From Lysobacterales bacterium (GTDB lineage Bacteria; Pseudomonadota; Gammaproteobacteria; Xanthomonadales; Xanthomonadaceae): a stretch of DNA of 38,409 nt. The position numbers were made by a program, and so were the translations under genes. The stretch spans positions 1 to 38,409 of the forward strand of contig JAFLEB010000009.1 of the NCBI GenBank assembly GCA_017302075.1, given 5' to 3'. The notes beneath the pieces are model-generated. The model searched no databases, was not told where the DNA came from, and saw only the letters and a program-made list of their open reading frames with translations. Within the stretch, counting starts at the first letter, position 1. Each line of letters opens with the position of its first letter. This document shows, piece by piece, positions 11,801 through 20,600 of this stretch.

Positions 11801-12528
11801 AGGTTGAAGCTGTAGACATTGCGCATGCCGCCAGTGGTCGCGGACTGCGCGCCCGGCAATCCGGGGGCGGTCGTCCAGCTGGTCACCACGGTGCCGAACT
11901 CGGCGCGCTTGACGCTCAGGTCGGTGAGGATCTGGTAGCGGTAATAGTTCGCGACATTCGACAGGTAGGTAGTGTCCGTCCGGTTCACGTCCTTCGGCAC
12001 GTAGAACGTCTGCGTGTTGTCGCTGAGGTCGATCGAACCACCGCTGGTTCCCGCGCCGGAATTGGTGATGTAGGTGTTGCTGTCGTACGCGGAGGTGTAG
12101 GACGTGCCGCCGCTGAGCCGGTTGCCATCCGGCCCCATCCAAGGTTGGTAGGCCACAGCCGGGTTGTAGTAGAGCGTGTTGGTGACATACGTCTGGTCGT
12201 AGACGGCGTTGCGGTTGGTGCTGGCGCTGTCGTAGCTGCTGTTGTTGGTGCGGTTGTCGCCGGTGGGCCCGCTGTCGATGTCGCCACCGCTGATTTCGGT
12301 GATCTGCTGGTTGTACATGTAGCGCCAGGCCATGGATCCCGAGTCGTCCAGGATGAACAGGATGTTCGGCGCGACCCGGTTGGCGGTGGTCAGCGGCTCG
12401 TCCGGGATCGTGATGCCGGCATGGACCGGCAAGGCCAGGATGGTGGCCAGGCACGCGGCGGGGACGACCCACCGGGGGTTGGCCGGGGCGGACGGAGTGC
12501 GGCGCTTGTTCATGGCAGGAGCCTTCAT
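8824..12528 (-). CDS. pilY1: PilY1-type pilus-tip adhesin/assembly factor with PPC domain
   Basis: 1234 aa secreted protein, a pilus-tip adhesin and assembly factor. The signal peptide ends near LALPVHA (about residue 37). A von Willebrand A-like region starts [12 protein letters not shown] (about 55-66), with the MIDAS pattern DxSxS. Residues about 235-328 look like a bacterial pre-peptidase C-terminal (PPC) domain: [50 protein letters not shown]. The C-terminal half is the PilY1 beta-propeller (from about 785, [17 protein letters not shown]). It has an RGD tripeptide at 827-829 and an EF-hand-like loop [10 protein letters not shown] at 1162-1171. An ATG at 12513 (MNKRRT) is an alternative start with a slightly better ribosome-binding site. 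pilX ends 4 bases upstream; pilE overlaps the stop. Confidence 0.95.
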   Translation of the reverse strand: MKAPAMNKRRTPSAPANPRWVVPAACLATILALPVHAGITIPDEPLTTANRVAPNILFILDDSGSMAWRYMYNQQITEISGGDIDSGPTGDNRTNNSSYDSASTNRNAVYDQTYVTNTLYYNPAVAYQPWMGPDGNRLSGGTSYTSAYDSNTYITNSGAGTSGGSIDLSDNTQTFYVPKDVNRTDTTYLSNVANYYRYQILTDLSVKRAEFGTVVTSWTTAPGLPGAQSATTGGMRNVYSFNLPSGVTQLEVTLSGNDPTGSGADLYVRRGNWPSTSTYDCRSNGSSNNERCDANNDGDLNNPQSGTWYIGINRASNYSNVILSVRYATTNRCGTGSGTTDWVNCTDNTPTGRSTADERTNFATWYSYFRTRSKAAKGGAADAFRPIGAKARVGFRTIWNRNDFDIPVTDGNDGRFVDNIDDPNTPSNESTTTRTTWYRRLYAAQASNGTPLQSALDSAGQYFSSTASTGPYGPQATASQYSCRQNFTILTTDGYWNSGTVDVGNADNTNGTQITGPNNQSYTYTAANPYKDSYSQTLADIAMYYWKRDLRTQTNMVNNVPTTSSDPAFWQHMVTFGISIGLSGKKGWQDIGDVPANPSWADPTDTEDADRIDDLLHAALNGRGAFVSAANPAEFTAGLNAALATISQRTSSFSNVATNAASVRTGGKVFSASYVSGLWTGAMKAWTLDANNNPSALAWSASVPGVATRKVYTFDGSSGQQFPTSTQIATLTRTGGPVDYPVTGSANASYLKGDASNEERNGGLLRNRTSVLGDIVGSSPAYVDDTATLYVGANDGMLHAFDATNGQELFAYVPSIINMANLRDLSRGDYTHKFFVDGPVVVTSRKLTPGKNLLVGALGKGGRGLFGLNVTNPSTFDGTGVKWERAQTPGNNMGLVTGRPVLAKVKTGAVAAILGNGVNSPNDKAVLIVVNAETGAVIGEVDTGVGSSSTPNGLAAPTAVLGPDGKTVSYAYAGDRLGNVWRFDLTSASPGGWTATRLFTAKSNDGSGAAQPITGAVTVATEPSTFKRWVFLGTGSFMTTTEADDKTPLAQSLYGFIDDGSANPVAYSDLVKRTIGNTGASQDGYPVRTFEAKASLPANKKGWFVNLPGNGERIVQDAQVVANILVTASMIPEGDACEASGTGYINALDAFTGTSAGSSFFDLDGDGKTDDTMVGGVPVGSVNFGVGMPTLPIFLDGKLVVGGTGGSVSAEKPGAGGITRKSWGRVSWRELRSD

Positions 12529-12532
12529 GGGC

Positions 12533-13081
12533 TTACAGCGTCGGGAAGCGATAGATGACGTCGGATTGCAGGGTCACGGAGGCGCGGCCCTGGGCCTGGC
12601 TGCGCGCGGTGATGCGATACATCGGCCCCAAGGTGCTGGTTTCCGACGCAGGCACCACGCCACCGGTGGACATGTGGCTCTGGTTCTCGCCGAGGTACAC
12701 GATCCAGTACTGGGTGGTAGTCCGCAGGCCCGGGTTCGTTGCCATTAAAGTCGGACCATCCCGCCACACCGCCTGCGTCGTGGGGGTCGGGCAGACGCTG
12801 TTTGCTGCACATGACGTCGCGTCCGGCACCTCTCTATCCCAGTTGCCGCCGGACCTCGCCGGATCCCCGAGGTATGCAATCGCATCCGCCAATGCCGCTT
12901 CCGTGGCCTGCGTCGCCAGGCTGCGGTCGTACATGTTCGCGGACATGCGTTCCTGCATGGCTGCACTGCGCAGCACCGCGATGCCGAGCACGGACATCAC
13001 CACCAGCAGGATCAGCACGACCAGCAGGGACATGCCGCCCTGACGGGTGGGGGCGGTCACGTTGGCGTGGCGTCGGTTCAT
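12533..13081 (-). CDS. pilX: Minor pilin PilX
   Basis: 182 aa. The leader ends in GG before MSLLVVLILLVVMSVLGIA, a prepilin helix in which position +5 is Val rather than Glu. This resembles the GspK/PilX class, which sits at the pilus tip. The PilX-specific stretch RSAAMQERMSANMYDRS follows the helix. AGGAG lies 9 bases before the ATG, which overlaps the pilW stop (ATGA). It is part of the priming complex with PilV, PilW and FimU that presents PilY1. Confidence 0.93.
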   Translation of the reverse strand: MNRRHANVTAPTRQGGMSLLVVLILLVVMSVLGIAVLRSAAMQERMSANMYDRSLATQATEAALADAIAYLGDPARSGGNWDREVPDATSCAANSVCPTPTTQAVWRDGPTLMATNPGLRTTTQYWIVYLGENQSHMSTGGVVPASETSTLGPMYRITARSQAQGRASVTLQSDVIYRFPTL

Positions 13082-13965
13082 GGCGCTCGGCTCCTGATGC
13101 TTGCCGCCGCGGCGATGGTGCGGTCGACGTTGCGGGTTTCGCCCGGATTCTGGGTCGGCATCACCGCCCGGATGGGCATGCTGATGCGGACGGCATCGAC
13201 CCGTTGCATGTCGGTCGGCGCCGCCACGTACGCGTCCGGATTGCCTCCGGAGGCCTGGTGGTAGGTCAGGGCCAGGCTCTGGACGCCATCGGCCACCTCC
13301 TCCGCGGCCCCACCGGAGCGCGATACGTACAGGGAACTGGCGGTGTCGCGTCCATTGGGCTGGGTGAACCAGCGATTGCTGCGCAGACGGGCGATGGAGA
13401 TGCTGCCCGGATCGGCGTTCGCGGTGTCCGCGGGATCGAACGGGAGGGATGCGCTGAACGTAATCGTCTGCCCCGACACCGACGCCACGGTGGCGAAGCC
13501 GGTCATCGCCGCATTGCAGACCATCACGATGTCGTTGGCCCTGAACACGTCCGAGGCCGCCGGCGTGGCCTCTAACAGGGTCACGGATGCCGCCGATGCG
13601 CTGCCTGCAGCCACCCGGTAGGACATGTCATCCGCGGAGGTGGTGGTGAGCTCGGTCGCGCTCCCGGCCAACGGCGCGCGGAAAGCGACGCTATGACTGT
13701 CCGCACCCAGGACCAGGGATTCGCTCGAGCACGCCGACCCGCCGGTGGCGCGGAGATCGCGGGTCACCATCTCGTAGGCGGCCCGGGCATTTTCCTGCAC
13801 GCGGTTCTGCCCCTCGTTGGCGCTGTAGCTGCGCTGGTTCGACTGGAACACCGCGATCGCGGCCCCGAGCACGATCAGGCCCAGCACCATCGCGATCATC
13901 AGTTCAATCAGGCCGAAACCGGCGGCCTGCCCGGAACGCTGCATGTCGATGCCCCGGCGGCTCAT
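13078..13965 (-). CDS. pilW: Minor pilin PilW
   Basis: 295 aa, normal for PilW. The leader MSRRGIDMQRSGQAAG precedes FGLIELMIAMVLGLIVLGAA (Glu at +5). PilW-typical motifs follow: FQSNQRSYSANEGQNRVQE and AYEMVTRDLRATGG. I chose the ATG at 13965, with GGAGG 7 bases upstream and an ATGA overlap with pilV. The reading frame is open much further upstream across pilV, which is a GC-rich artefact. Both ends overlap neighbours by 4 bases, so pilV-pilW-pilX are translationally coupled. Confidence 0.93.
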   Translation of the reverse strand: MSRRGIDMQRSGQAAGFGLIELMIAMVLGLIVLGAAIAVFQSNQRSYSANEGQNRVQENARAAYEMVTRDLRATGGSACSSESLVLGADSHSVAFRAPLAGSATELTTTSADDMSYRVAAGSASAASVTLLEATPAASDVFRANDIVMVCNAAMTGFATVASVSGQTITFSASLPFDPADTANADPGSISIARLRSNRWFTQPNGRDTASSLYVSRSGGAAEEVADGVQSLALTYHQASGGNPDAYVAAPTDMQRVDAVRISMPIRAVMPTQNPGETRNVDRTIAAAASIRSRAP

Positions 13966-14474
13966 ATCCGCGCCTCCGTGACGATGGTCCGCGCAGCCCC
14001 GCCCTGGTCGGCACCGGCGCGCGAATCGTCCCACTGCAGGGTGATCACGCAGGCGTTCGGACAACCTGCGATCGTGGCCCGCGCTGTCGCTCCGAGGACC
14101 GGCTGTGCGGGCGTCGGGGTTGCCGGATTGGTGTCCGCCACCCCCTGCAACGCCGCCATCCACTCTTCCAGATCGCGCATGGCCAACGTGGTACCGCTCG
14201 GGGGCGCCGTATATGTGCCGTTGTAGGAGGCCGCATTCGCCCGGTTCGCGCGCATCGCCTCGATGATGGCGTTGGTCGCCATCACCGCCTGGCTGCTTTC
14301 GAGCGAGCTTTGCCCGCCCCGCAAGGCCATCGACTGCATCGCGGCGATGCCCAGCAAGCCGATGCCGAGCACCAGCACCGACACCATGACCTCGATCAGG
14401 CTCATGCCCGTGACCGCACGCCGACCCACGCCGGGGCTGTTCGTTGCGCGCGCATGGAATGCGACTTCGATCAT
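13962..14474 (-). CDS. pilV: Minor pilin PilV
   Basis: 170 aa. The leader ends GRRAVTG before MSLIEVMVSVLVLGIGLLGIA, the PilV prepilin motif with Glu at +5. It is followed by AMQSMALRGGQSSLESSQAV and NAIIEAMRANR, characteristic of PilV. It overlaps the fimU stop by 4 bases (ATGA) and the pilW start by 4 bases. The ribosome-binding site is weak (GGTGGTG), so translation probably depends on coupling to fimU. Confidence 0.92.
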   Translation of the reverse strand: MIEVAFHARATNSPGVGRRAVTGMSLIEVMVSVLVLGIGLLGIAAMQSMALRGGQSSLESSQAVMATNAIIEAMRANRANAASYNGTYTAPPSGTTLAMRDLEEWMAALQGVADTNPATPTPAQPVLGATARATIAGCPNACVITLQWDDSRAGADQGGAARTIVTEARI

Positions 14475-15004
14475 GGGCAGGCACCACCACCGTTGGACTT
14501 GGAAATACTGGACACGCCACTGATCATCACCGTCACCGCGCGCCGGTTGTCGCCGGGGTTGCTGACCGGCATGCAGGTCGTCACTGCCGCCTGCGCATCG
14601 ATGCGGCCCGAGGAGCGGAACACGATGCCGGCCGCCGGCCCGGACACCTGCAGGCCACCGGCGGGCGTCTCGTCGCGCAGGATGTCGATCGTGTTGTTCG
14701 CGGGATCAAGCCCGCGCACGATCCAGCGGTTCCAGGCCGTCGCGCCGGAACAGGTGAGGCCGTCCGTGGAGCCGCACAGGGTCACCTGAACGTTGCGGCG
14801 CACCGCCTCGCTCCTGGCGAGCTGCACGGCCGTCTGCAATTCGCCGGCCGCGCCGTTGAGGCGGTAGGCGTTCACCAGCCCGGTCATCGCCGGCACCGCG
14901 ACCACCGCCAGCACGCCGATGACGGCCACGGTGACCATGAGCTCGATGAGGGTGAACCCGGCCGTCCGCCACCCCTTGCGCGCGATGTGATGCCGATTCG
15001 GCAT
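14471..15004 (-). CDS. fimU: Minor pilin FimU/FimT (GspH family), first gene of the pilin operon
   Basis: 177 aa. The leader MPNRHHIARKGWRTAG precedes FTLIELMVTVAVIGVLAVVAVP (Glu at +5). The globular part fits GspH/FimT: LQTAVQLARSEAVRRN, VTLCGSTDG, IVFRSSGRID. I chose the ATG at 15004, with GGAGG close upstream; the frame stays open beyond it but without pilin-like sequence. It heads the operon fimU-pilV-pilW-pilX-pilY1-pilE and is divergent from the AlgZ-like kinase gene. Confidence 0.92.
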   Translation of the reverse strand: MPNRHHIARKGWRTAGFTLIELMVTVAVIGVLAVVAVPAMTGLVNAYRLNGAAGELQTAVQLARSEAVRRNVQVTLCGSTDGLTCSGATAWNRWIVRGLDPANNTIDILRDETPAGGLQVSGPAAGIVFRSSGRIDAQAAVTTCMPVSNPGDNRRAVTVMISGVSSISKSNGGGACP

Positions 15005-15144
15005 GCTGCCTCCACTGTCTTGGCGGAAACAGGCTAGGGGGAGCCCGCCGAGCGTGCCAGCCGTAACCGATGGGCGGCGCGTGGAACGGCATGGGCGGCA
15101 GCGGATGCCGCTAAGATCGGGCGCCACGTGGGCAATCCTCCTCC
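15005..15144. promoter_or_regulatory. Divergent intergenic region between fimU and the AlgZ-like kinase
   Basis: This 140-base region must carry the promoter of the pilin operon (minus) and of the kinase gene (plus). For the kinase, a possible -10 TAAGAT is at 15112-15117 with no recognisable -35. On the minus strand CCGTTCCAC (15081-15089) matches 7 of 9 positions of the P. aeruginosa AlgR box CCGTTCGTC. One such near-match may be chance. Confidence 0.4.
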
Positions 15145-16188
15145 ATGAGCCCGACCGCCACCCGCCCCCTCGACGCCCTCTTCCGCCCGCAGGCGATCGT
15201 CGCGACGATCCTGGTGGGCGAGGCCTTGGCGATCCTGTTGGCGCTCGCCCCGGCCCGGATCGCGGACCGGCTGGTGCTGTTCGGCCTGGTGTCGTTGGCG
15301 GTGCAGTGGGTGTCGCTGGGAACCCTCGCCCTGCTCTACCTGCTGCGCGCGCCGCTGTCCCGGCTGCCGGCCGCGCGACAGGCATGGGCGGCATTCGGCA
15401 TGTTCCTGTCCATGTCGACCCTGGTGTCGTGGGGCGGCATCCTGCTGGTCGAAGTCGCCGATCCGCTGGCCGAGGCCCGACCGGCGTTCCTGCTGCGCTG
15501 GACCGGGATCGCCGTGGTGGTCGGCCTGCTCGGGCTGCTGGCTTACCAGAACTACTGGCGCGCCCGGCAGCTGGCGGTGCGTGCCAAGCAGCTCGAACTG
15601 GAAGCCCTGCAGGCGCGCATCCGCCCGCACTTCCTCTTCAACACGCTCAACACCGGCGCCGCGTTGGTCCACGCCCGCCCGGACGAGGCCGAGCGCGTCC
15701 TGCTGGACCTGGCCGACTTGTTCCGGACCGCATTGCGCGGCCCGCAGGAGATTCCCCTTGCCGAGGAACTTGCGCTGGCGAGGCGTTACCTGGACATCGA
15801 GGCGCTGCGGCTGGGTCCGCGCCTCGTCGTGCGCTGGCAGCAGCCGCCGGAACTCCCGGACATCGAGGTCCCCGCGCTCTCCATCCAACCGCTGGTCGAG
15901 AACGCGGTGCGCCATGGCATCGAGCCGCGACGCGGCGGCGGGACCCTGGACCTCGACGTCCGCATCGTCGGCGATGCCATCGAGGTGGTGGTCGAGAACG
16001 ACCTGCCCGATGCCGCCCCGCCCGCCTCCGGGCACGCGATCGGCCTGGCCTCATCGCGCCGACGCGTCGACGCACTGACCAACGGGAGCGGCCGGGTCGA
16101 ATCGGGCCCGGAGCAGGGTCGCTACGTCGCGCGGGTGGTGGTGCCGATCGCGGAACGCGGCGGGCCGCCTCAGGCCACCACGCGGTAG
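15145..16188 (+). CDS. LytS/AlgZ (FimS)-type sensor histidine kinase
   Basis: 347 aa inner-membrane sensor kinase. Four hydrophobic segments fill residues about 15-135. The His_kinase (PF06580) H-box RIRPHFLFNTLNT has the candidate phospho-acceptor His162. The N-box VENAVRHGIE (251-260) and a G-box-like GHAIGLASSRRRVDAL (296-311) complete the ATP-binding domain. This is the family of P. aeruginosa AlgZ/FimS, which with AlgR controls the fimU-pilE operon, here divergently adjacent. No LytTR response regulator gene follows; the next gene is convergent ppnN, and the 3' ends overlap by 19 bases. No clear ribosome-binding site precedes the ATG at 15145. The family is secure; AlgZ orthology is likely but not proven. 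Confidence 0.87.
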   Translation: MSPTATRPLDALFRPQAIVATILVGEALAILLALAPARIADRLVLFGLVSLAVQWVSLGTLALLYLLRAPLSRLPAARQAWAAFGMFLSMSTLVSWGGILLVEVADPLAEARPAFLLRWTGIAVVVGLLGLLAYQNYWRARQLAVRAKQLELEALQARIRPHFLFNTLNTGAALVHARPDEAERVLLDLADLFRTALRGPQEIPLAEELALARRYLDIEALRLGPRLVVRWQQPPELPDIEVPALSIQPLVENAVRHGIEPRRGGGTLDLDVRIVGDAIEVVVENDLPDAAPPASGHAIGLASSRRRVDALTNGSGRVESGPEQGRYVARVVVPIAERGGPPQATTR

Positions 16189-17582
16189 CACGGGCGGTAC
16201 TCGCCCGAGATCTTCATCCGACGCTGCTCGACGAAGGCGCGCAGCAGGCCGTCCAGCGCCTGCATGATGTCGCGGTCGCCATGGATCTCGAACGGCCCGT
16301 GGGCCTCGATCCGGCGCATGCCGTCTTCCTTCACGTTGCCGGCCACGATGCCGGAGAATGCACGACGCAGGTCGGCCGCCAGCTCGTGCGGCTTGCGTCC
16401 GTGGTGCAGGTCGAGCGCGGCCATCGCTTCGTGGGTGGGATGGAAGGGCTGCTGGAACGTCAGCGGCACGTGCAGCGCCCAATTGAAGAAGAACGAGTCC
16501 TCCTGCGCGATGCGCTGCTCGCGCACCTTGCGGATCCCGGTGTCCATCAGCCGCGCGACGCGCGCCGGATCGGCGACGACGATCTCGTAGAGCGAGGCGG
16601 CCGCCTCGCCCAGGGTCAGGCGGATGAACCGGTCGATCTGCTCGAAGTACGGCGCCGCGCCGGTCGGCCCGGTCAGGATCAGCGGGAAGCGCCGGCCCGC
16701 GTTCTCCTCACGCAGCAGGATGCCGAGCAGGTACAGGATTTCCTCGGCGGTGCCGACGCCGCCGGGGAACACGATGATGCCGTGGGCCATGCGGACGAAG
16801 GCCTCGAGGCGCTTCTCGATGTCCGGCATGATCACCAGGTGGTTCACGATCGGGTTCGGCGACTCCGCCGCGATGATCCCCGGTTCGGTGATCCCGATGT
16901 AGCGGGTGCGGCGCCGGCGCTGCTTGGCGTGGGCGATGGTCGCGCCCTTCATCGGCCCCTTCATCGCGCCCGGGCCGCAGCCCGTGCAGATGTCCAGCCC
17001 GCGCAGTCCGAGCTCGTAACCGACCTGCTTGGTGTAGACGTACTCCTCGCGCCCGATCGAATGGCCGCCCCAGCAGACCACCAGGTTGGGATCGCCCGGG
17101 TGCAGGACGCGCGCGTTGCGCAGCAGGCGGAACACGGCGTCGGTGATGCCCGACGAGGTTTCCAGCTCGGCGGCGAATTCCGGGCCGAGTTCGATGGCGG
17201 TATAGGCGAGGTCGCGCACGACCGCGAACAGCAGCTCGGCGACGCCGCGGATGATGTGGCCATCGACGAAGGCCATCGCCGGGGCGTTGCGCAACTCGAT
17301 GCGCACGCCACGGTCCTGCTGCAGGACCTCGATGTCGAAGTCGGGGTACAGCTCCTGCGCGGCGCGCGGGTCGTCCGAAGCGCTGCCGCTGGTGAGCACC
17401 GCGAGGGCGCAGCGACGCAGCAGGTCGTGCATGCCGCCGGAGGCATCGCGCAGGCGCGCGACTTCCTCGCGCGACAGCACGTCGAGGCCGCCCTTCGGAT
17501 ACAGATGGGTGTTGACCGTCGGCAAGACGGAGTCGGCGTTCAAGCGGGCCGCTGGCTGCGGCGTCTGGGTCGTATCGTCCAT
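16170..17582 (-). CDS. ppnN: Nucleotide 5'-monophosphate nucleosidase PpnN (YgdH)
   Basis: 470 aa (E. coli PpnN is 454). LOG-family enzyme that hydrolyses nucleoside monophosphates to base and ribose 5-phosphate, and in E. coli is activated by (p)ppGpp. Signature PGGVGTAEEILYLLGIL is the LOG motif PGGxGTxxE. The glycine-rich CTGCGPGAMKGPMKGATIAH is the Rossmann-type nucleotide site. An N-terminal extension (about 1-140) and C-terminal domain typical of PpnN are present. It is convergent with the kinase gene and shares 19 bases with its 3' end. A terminator for the downstream-mapped TonB receptor gene lies just beyond its 5' side. Confidence 0.93.
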   Translation of the reverse strand: MDDTTQTPQPAARLNADSVLPTVNTHLYPKGGLDVLSREEVARLRDASGGMHDLLRRCALAVLTSGSASDDPRAAQELYPDFDIEVLQQDRGVRIELRNAPAMAFVDGHIIRGVAELLFAVVRDLAYTAIELGPEFAAELETSSGITDAVFRLLRNARVLHPGDPNLVVCWGGHSIGREEYVYTKQVGYELGLRGLDICTGCGPGAMKGPMKGATIAHAKQRRRRTRYIGITEPGIIAAESPNPIVNHLVIMPDIEKRLEAFVRMAHGIIVFPGGVGTAEEILYLLGILLREENAGRRFPLILTGPTGAAPYFEQIDRFIRLTLGEAAASLYEIVVADPARVARLMDTGIRKVREQRIAQEDSFFFNWALHVPLTFQQPFHPTHEAMAALDLHHGRKPHELAADLRRAFSGIVAGNVKEDGMRRIEAHGPFEIHGDRDIMQALDGLLRAFVEQRRMKISGEYRPCYRVVA

Positions 17583-17622
17583 AGACTGCCCACTTTAGCC
17601 CAGATGCGCGCCGCGTTCGCGC

Positions 17623-17652
17623 AAAAAAAAGCGGCCGGGTTGCCCCGGCCGC
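17623..17652 (-). terminator. Rho-independent terminator of the TonB-dependent receptor gene
   Basis: A 9-bp perfect stem GCGGCCGGG/CCCGGCCGC (17631-17639 and 17644-17652, 4-base loop) followed on the minus strand by eight T. It is 25 bases after the receptor stop and 40 bases before the ppnN start. Confidence 0.95.
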
Positions 17653-17676
17653 CTGGGTGGCGCATTGGTGCGTGGA

Positions 17677-20600
17677 TCAGAACTCGTACTTGAAGCCGAC
17701 CTGCACCGACCACTGCGAGATGCCGTTGGTCTGGCCGTCCGCGTCGGTCGGGATGCTGAGCGCGGCCGCCTGGCCGAACTCGCTGCCGCTGCGGAAGCTG
17801 TACACGTACTTGCCGGTGGCCTTGTCGATGCCGACCAGGGTGGCGACGGCGACGTTGCCGTTGAAGCCGTAGTCGTAGATGTGGCCCCAGTCCTTGTTCA
17901 GCATGTTGCCGATGTTCTGGACGTCCACCCACAGCTTGGACTTGTGGCCCTTGAAGAAGCCCGGCAGTTCCTGGCTGATGCGCAGGTCGAAGGTGTTCAC
18001 CCAATCGGCGCGGAAGTCGTTCTCGCGGGCGTAGGTGCCCTGGAACGCAGCCAGCTCGCCCTGGGTCGCCATGTACTCCCAGAACTTGGTTTCCATCTGC
18101 GCGGCGGTGTAGGTGGTGCCGGACACGGTCACGCTCGGCACGTACACGCCCGAGTTGTTGATGGTGCCGAACAGCACGTCGCCACGGCCCGCCGGGACGT
18201 AGAACAGGTCGTTGAAGGTACGCGAATCGCCATTGGCGTCGCCCGCGAAGATGTAGCTGTACGGACGGCCGCTGCGACCCTCGTAGACCAGGCCGATCTG
18301 GGTCTCGTAGTCGCCGAAGAACGCGTGCTTCCAGTTCAACGAGCCCGAGAAGCGATCCTTGATCTCGTAGCGCGCGGTGCTGACGTCGTCCTCATTGATG
18401 TTGAAGGCGTACTGCCCACCGTAGCCCGAGCCAGCGGTGGAGCTGGTCAGCGCGCCCACTTCCTCGGCATTGGTGTAGGTGTAGGCGATGTTCCACGACC
18501 AGTCGCTGTCCAGCGAGAACGGCTTGTTCAACGAGACCGTCAGCTGCTCACTCCCGCCCTTGTCGGTGTTGTCGAGCAGGTAGACGTCGCCGAAGTAGCT
18601 GTTGCGGCCGAAGCGGTTGTTCGCAGTCGACAGGAAGTTCGCCGCATTCGGGTTCCAATACAGCCGACGACCATCCGGACCGATGTAACCGGGGCCGACG
18701 TTGAGCGACTTGTAGAAGATGCCGTTCTTGACGTCGGTCAGCAGGACCTCGGCCGAGGCGACCACGCCATGCCACGGCAGCTCGTGGTCGAACGCCAGGT
18801 TGGCCTTCCACACGGACGGCAGCTCGAAGTCGTCGACGATCGCGTTCACGTTGCGCACGCCGGCGCCGGAGGCCGGGATCGACGGGTTCAGGCCATCTGC
18901 GGTGAACTGCACGCCATTGTCGCAACGGCCATCGTTGTTGGCATCCACGCACACCAGGTTCTGGTAGGAGGTGTAGTTCATGCCCGTGCTCTGGTAGGCA
19001 TTGCCCACCCAGACCTGCGGCGCGTCACCCTGGAACAGGCCGAGACCGCCGCGCAGCTGGGTCGGACGGTCCCAGTCGAAGGTGTAGTTGAAGCCGAAGC
19101 GCGGCTGGATCACGTACTTGCCACTGTACGTGTTGCTGTTGTCGAGGCCGAAGCCGCCGTTCGGGCAGGACGCGGGGCCGGTGTTGTTGGCGACCCGGTC
19201 GGACGCGAAGCAGGCATTGTAGGGCGGGTTCGGGCTGGTGGTCGGACGATCCCCGCGCAGGCCGAAGGTCAGGGTCAGGTTGGAATTGACGTACCAGGTG
19301 TCCTGCACGAACAGGCCGAAGTTCTTGTTGTTGTAGCGCGCCGGGATCGCGTCAGGGTCGGTCGGGTTGTTCTGCAGGTCGTAGTCGAAGTAGATGCCCT
19401 TGATCAGGTTGGTGTAGTCGGACACCCCGTTCACGTTGGGCACGTAGAAGCTGTAGTTGCCCCACGAATCCTGCAGGAAGTAGTTGTAGATCTCGCTGTC
19501 GCTGTACTCGGCGCCGAACTTGACGTCATGGTCGCCCAAGGTCCAGGTGGCCGAGGCGAAGTAGTTCCAGGTCTTGGTCAGCAGGGCGTTGCCCATCGAG
19601 CTGCGCTCGGTGCCCAGGCGGATGAAGTCGCCGTTGGTGACCGCGGTGCTCGCGTTGTTGTCGTCGAAGTAGACCTGGATGGTCGGCGCGGTGGTCGGGT
19701 TGACGCGGACCGCCGAGTAGTCGCGGTACGACACCTTGAATTCGGTCGAGAAGTTCTCGGTCCAGTCGCTGAAGACCTGGCCGACGTAGCTCTCGACCGA
19801 CTTCACGTGGTTGTACCAGTTCGAGCTGAGCGACAGCGCGGTCGCACTGGAGCCCTCTGGACGCACGCGGGTCTGCTCGAGGTTGCTGTAGCGGAAGTTG
19901 GCGCGGTGGTTGTCGTTGATGTTCCAGTCCAGCTTGAGCGCGTACTCCTCGAGCTCGGTGTCGCCGTTGCCGGTGGTGTCGCCGGCGTCGAAGCCCCACA
20001 CGTCGCTGGCGATGCGCTGCACTTCCGCCAGGTCGTTGGCGTCGAAGTCGCCGTCGGCACGCAGCAGCGGGGTGTTGGTCAGGTCGGGGCTCGGCTTGCC
20101 GCGCTTGAACTTCTCGTAGTTCGCGAAGAAGAACAGCTTGTCCTTCAGGATCGGACCGCCGAGGGTGAAGCCGTAGGTCTTCTCGTCGGTGAATTCGGTG
20201 AACGGCGCGCCGGTGATCGGGTTGTCGCCGAACCAGTCGCCGTCACGGAAGGTACCGTAGACCGAACCATGGAACTCGTTGGTGCCCGACTTGGTGACCG
20301 CATTGACGTTGGCGCCGGCGGCGCCGGCGATGGTCACGTCGTAGTTGGACAGGCTGATGTCGATCGCCTCGATCGCCTCCATCGACACCGGCTGGCGCAT
20401 GGTCGGCATGTTGTTGCCTTCCAGGCCGAAGGTGTCGCTGGCGGAAACGCCGTCGATGGTGATCTTGTTGAAGCGCGGGTTCATGCCGCCGGCGCTCATG
20501 CTGCCCGAGGCGCGGTCGGTGAAGGCCACGCGCGGATCCAGGCGCATGAAGTCCTGGATGTTGCCGTTGATCGACGGCAGGTTCTTGATGTCGTTCTGCG

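Noticed and set aside
8782-12558. 1258-codon open frame antisense to pilY1
   Set aside because: Same shadow effect: low-complexity Gly/Ala/Val/Arg/His composition. The real protein on the minus strand has a signal peptide and known domains.
15030-15060. TGGCACG on the minus strand upstream of fimU as a sigma54 -24 element
   Set aside because: The -12 position reads GCGGG, not TTGCW, so the essential GC is missing at the right spacing.
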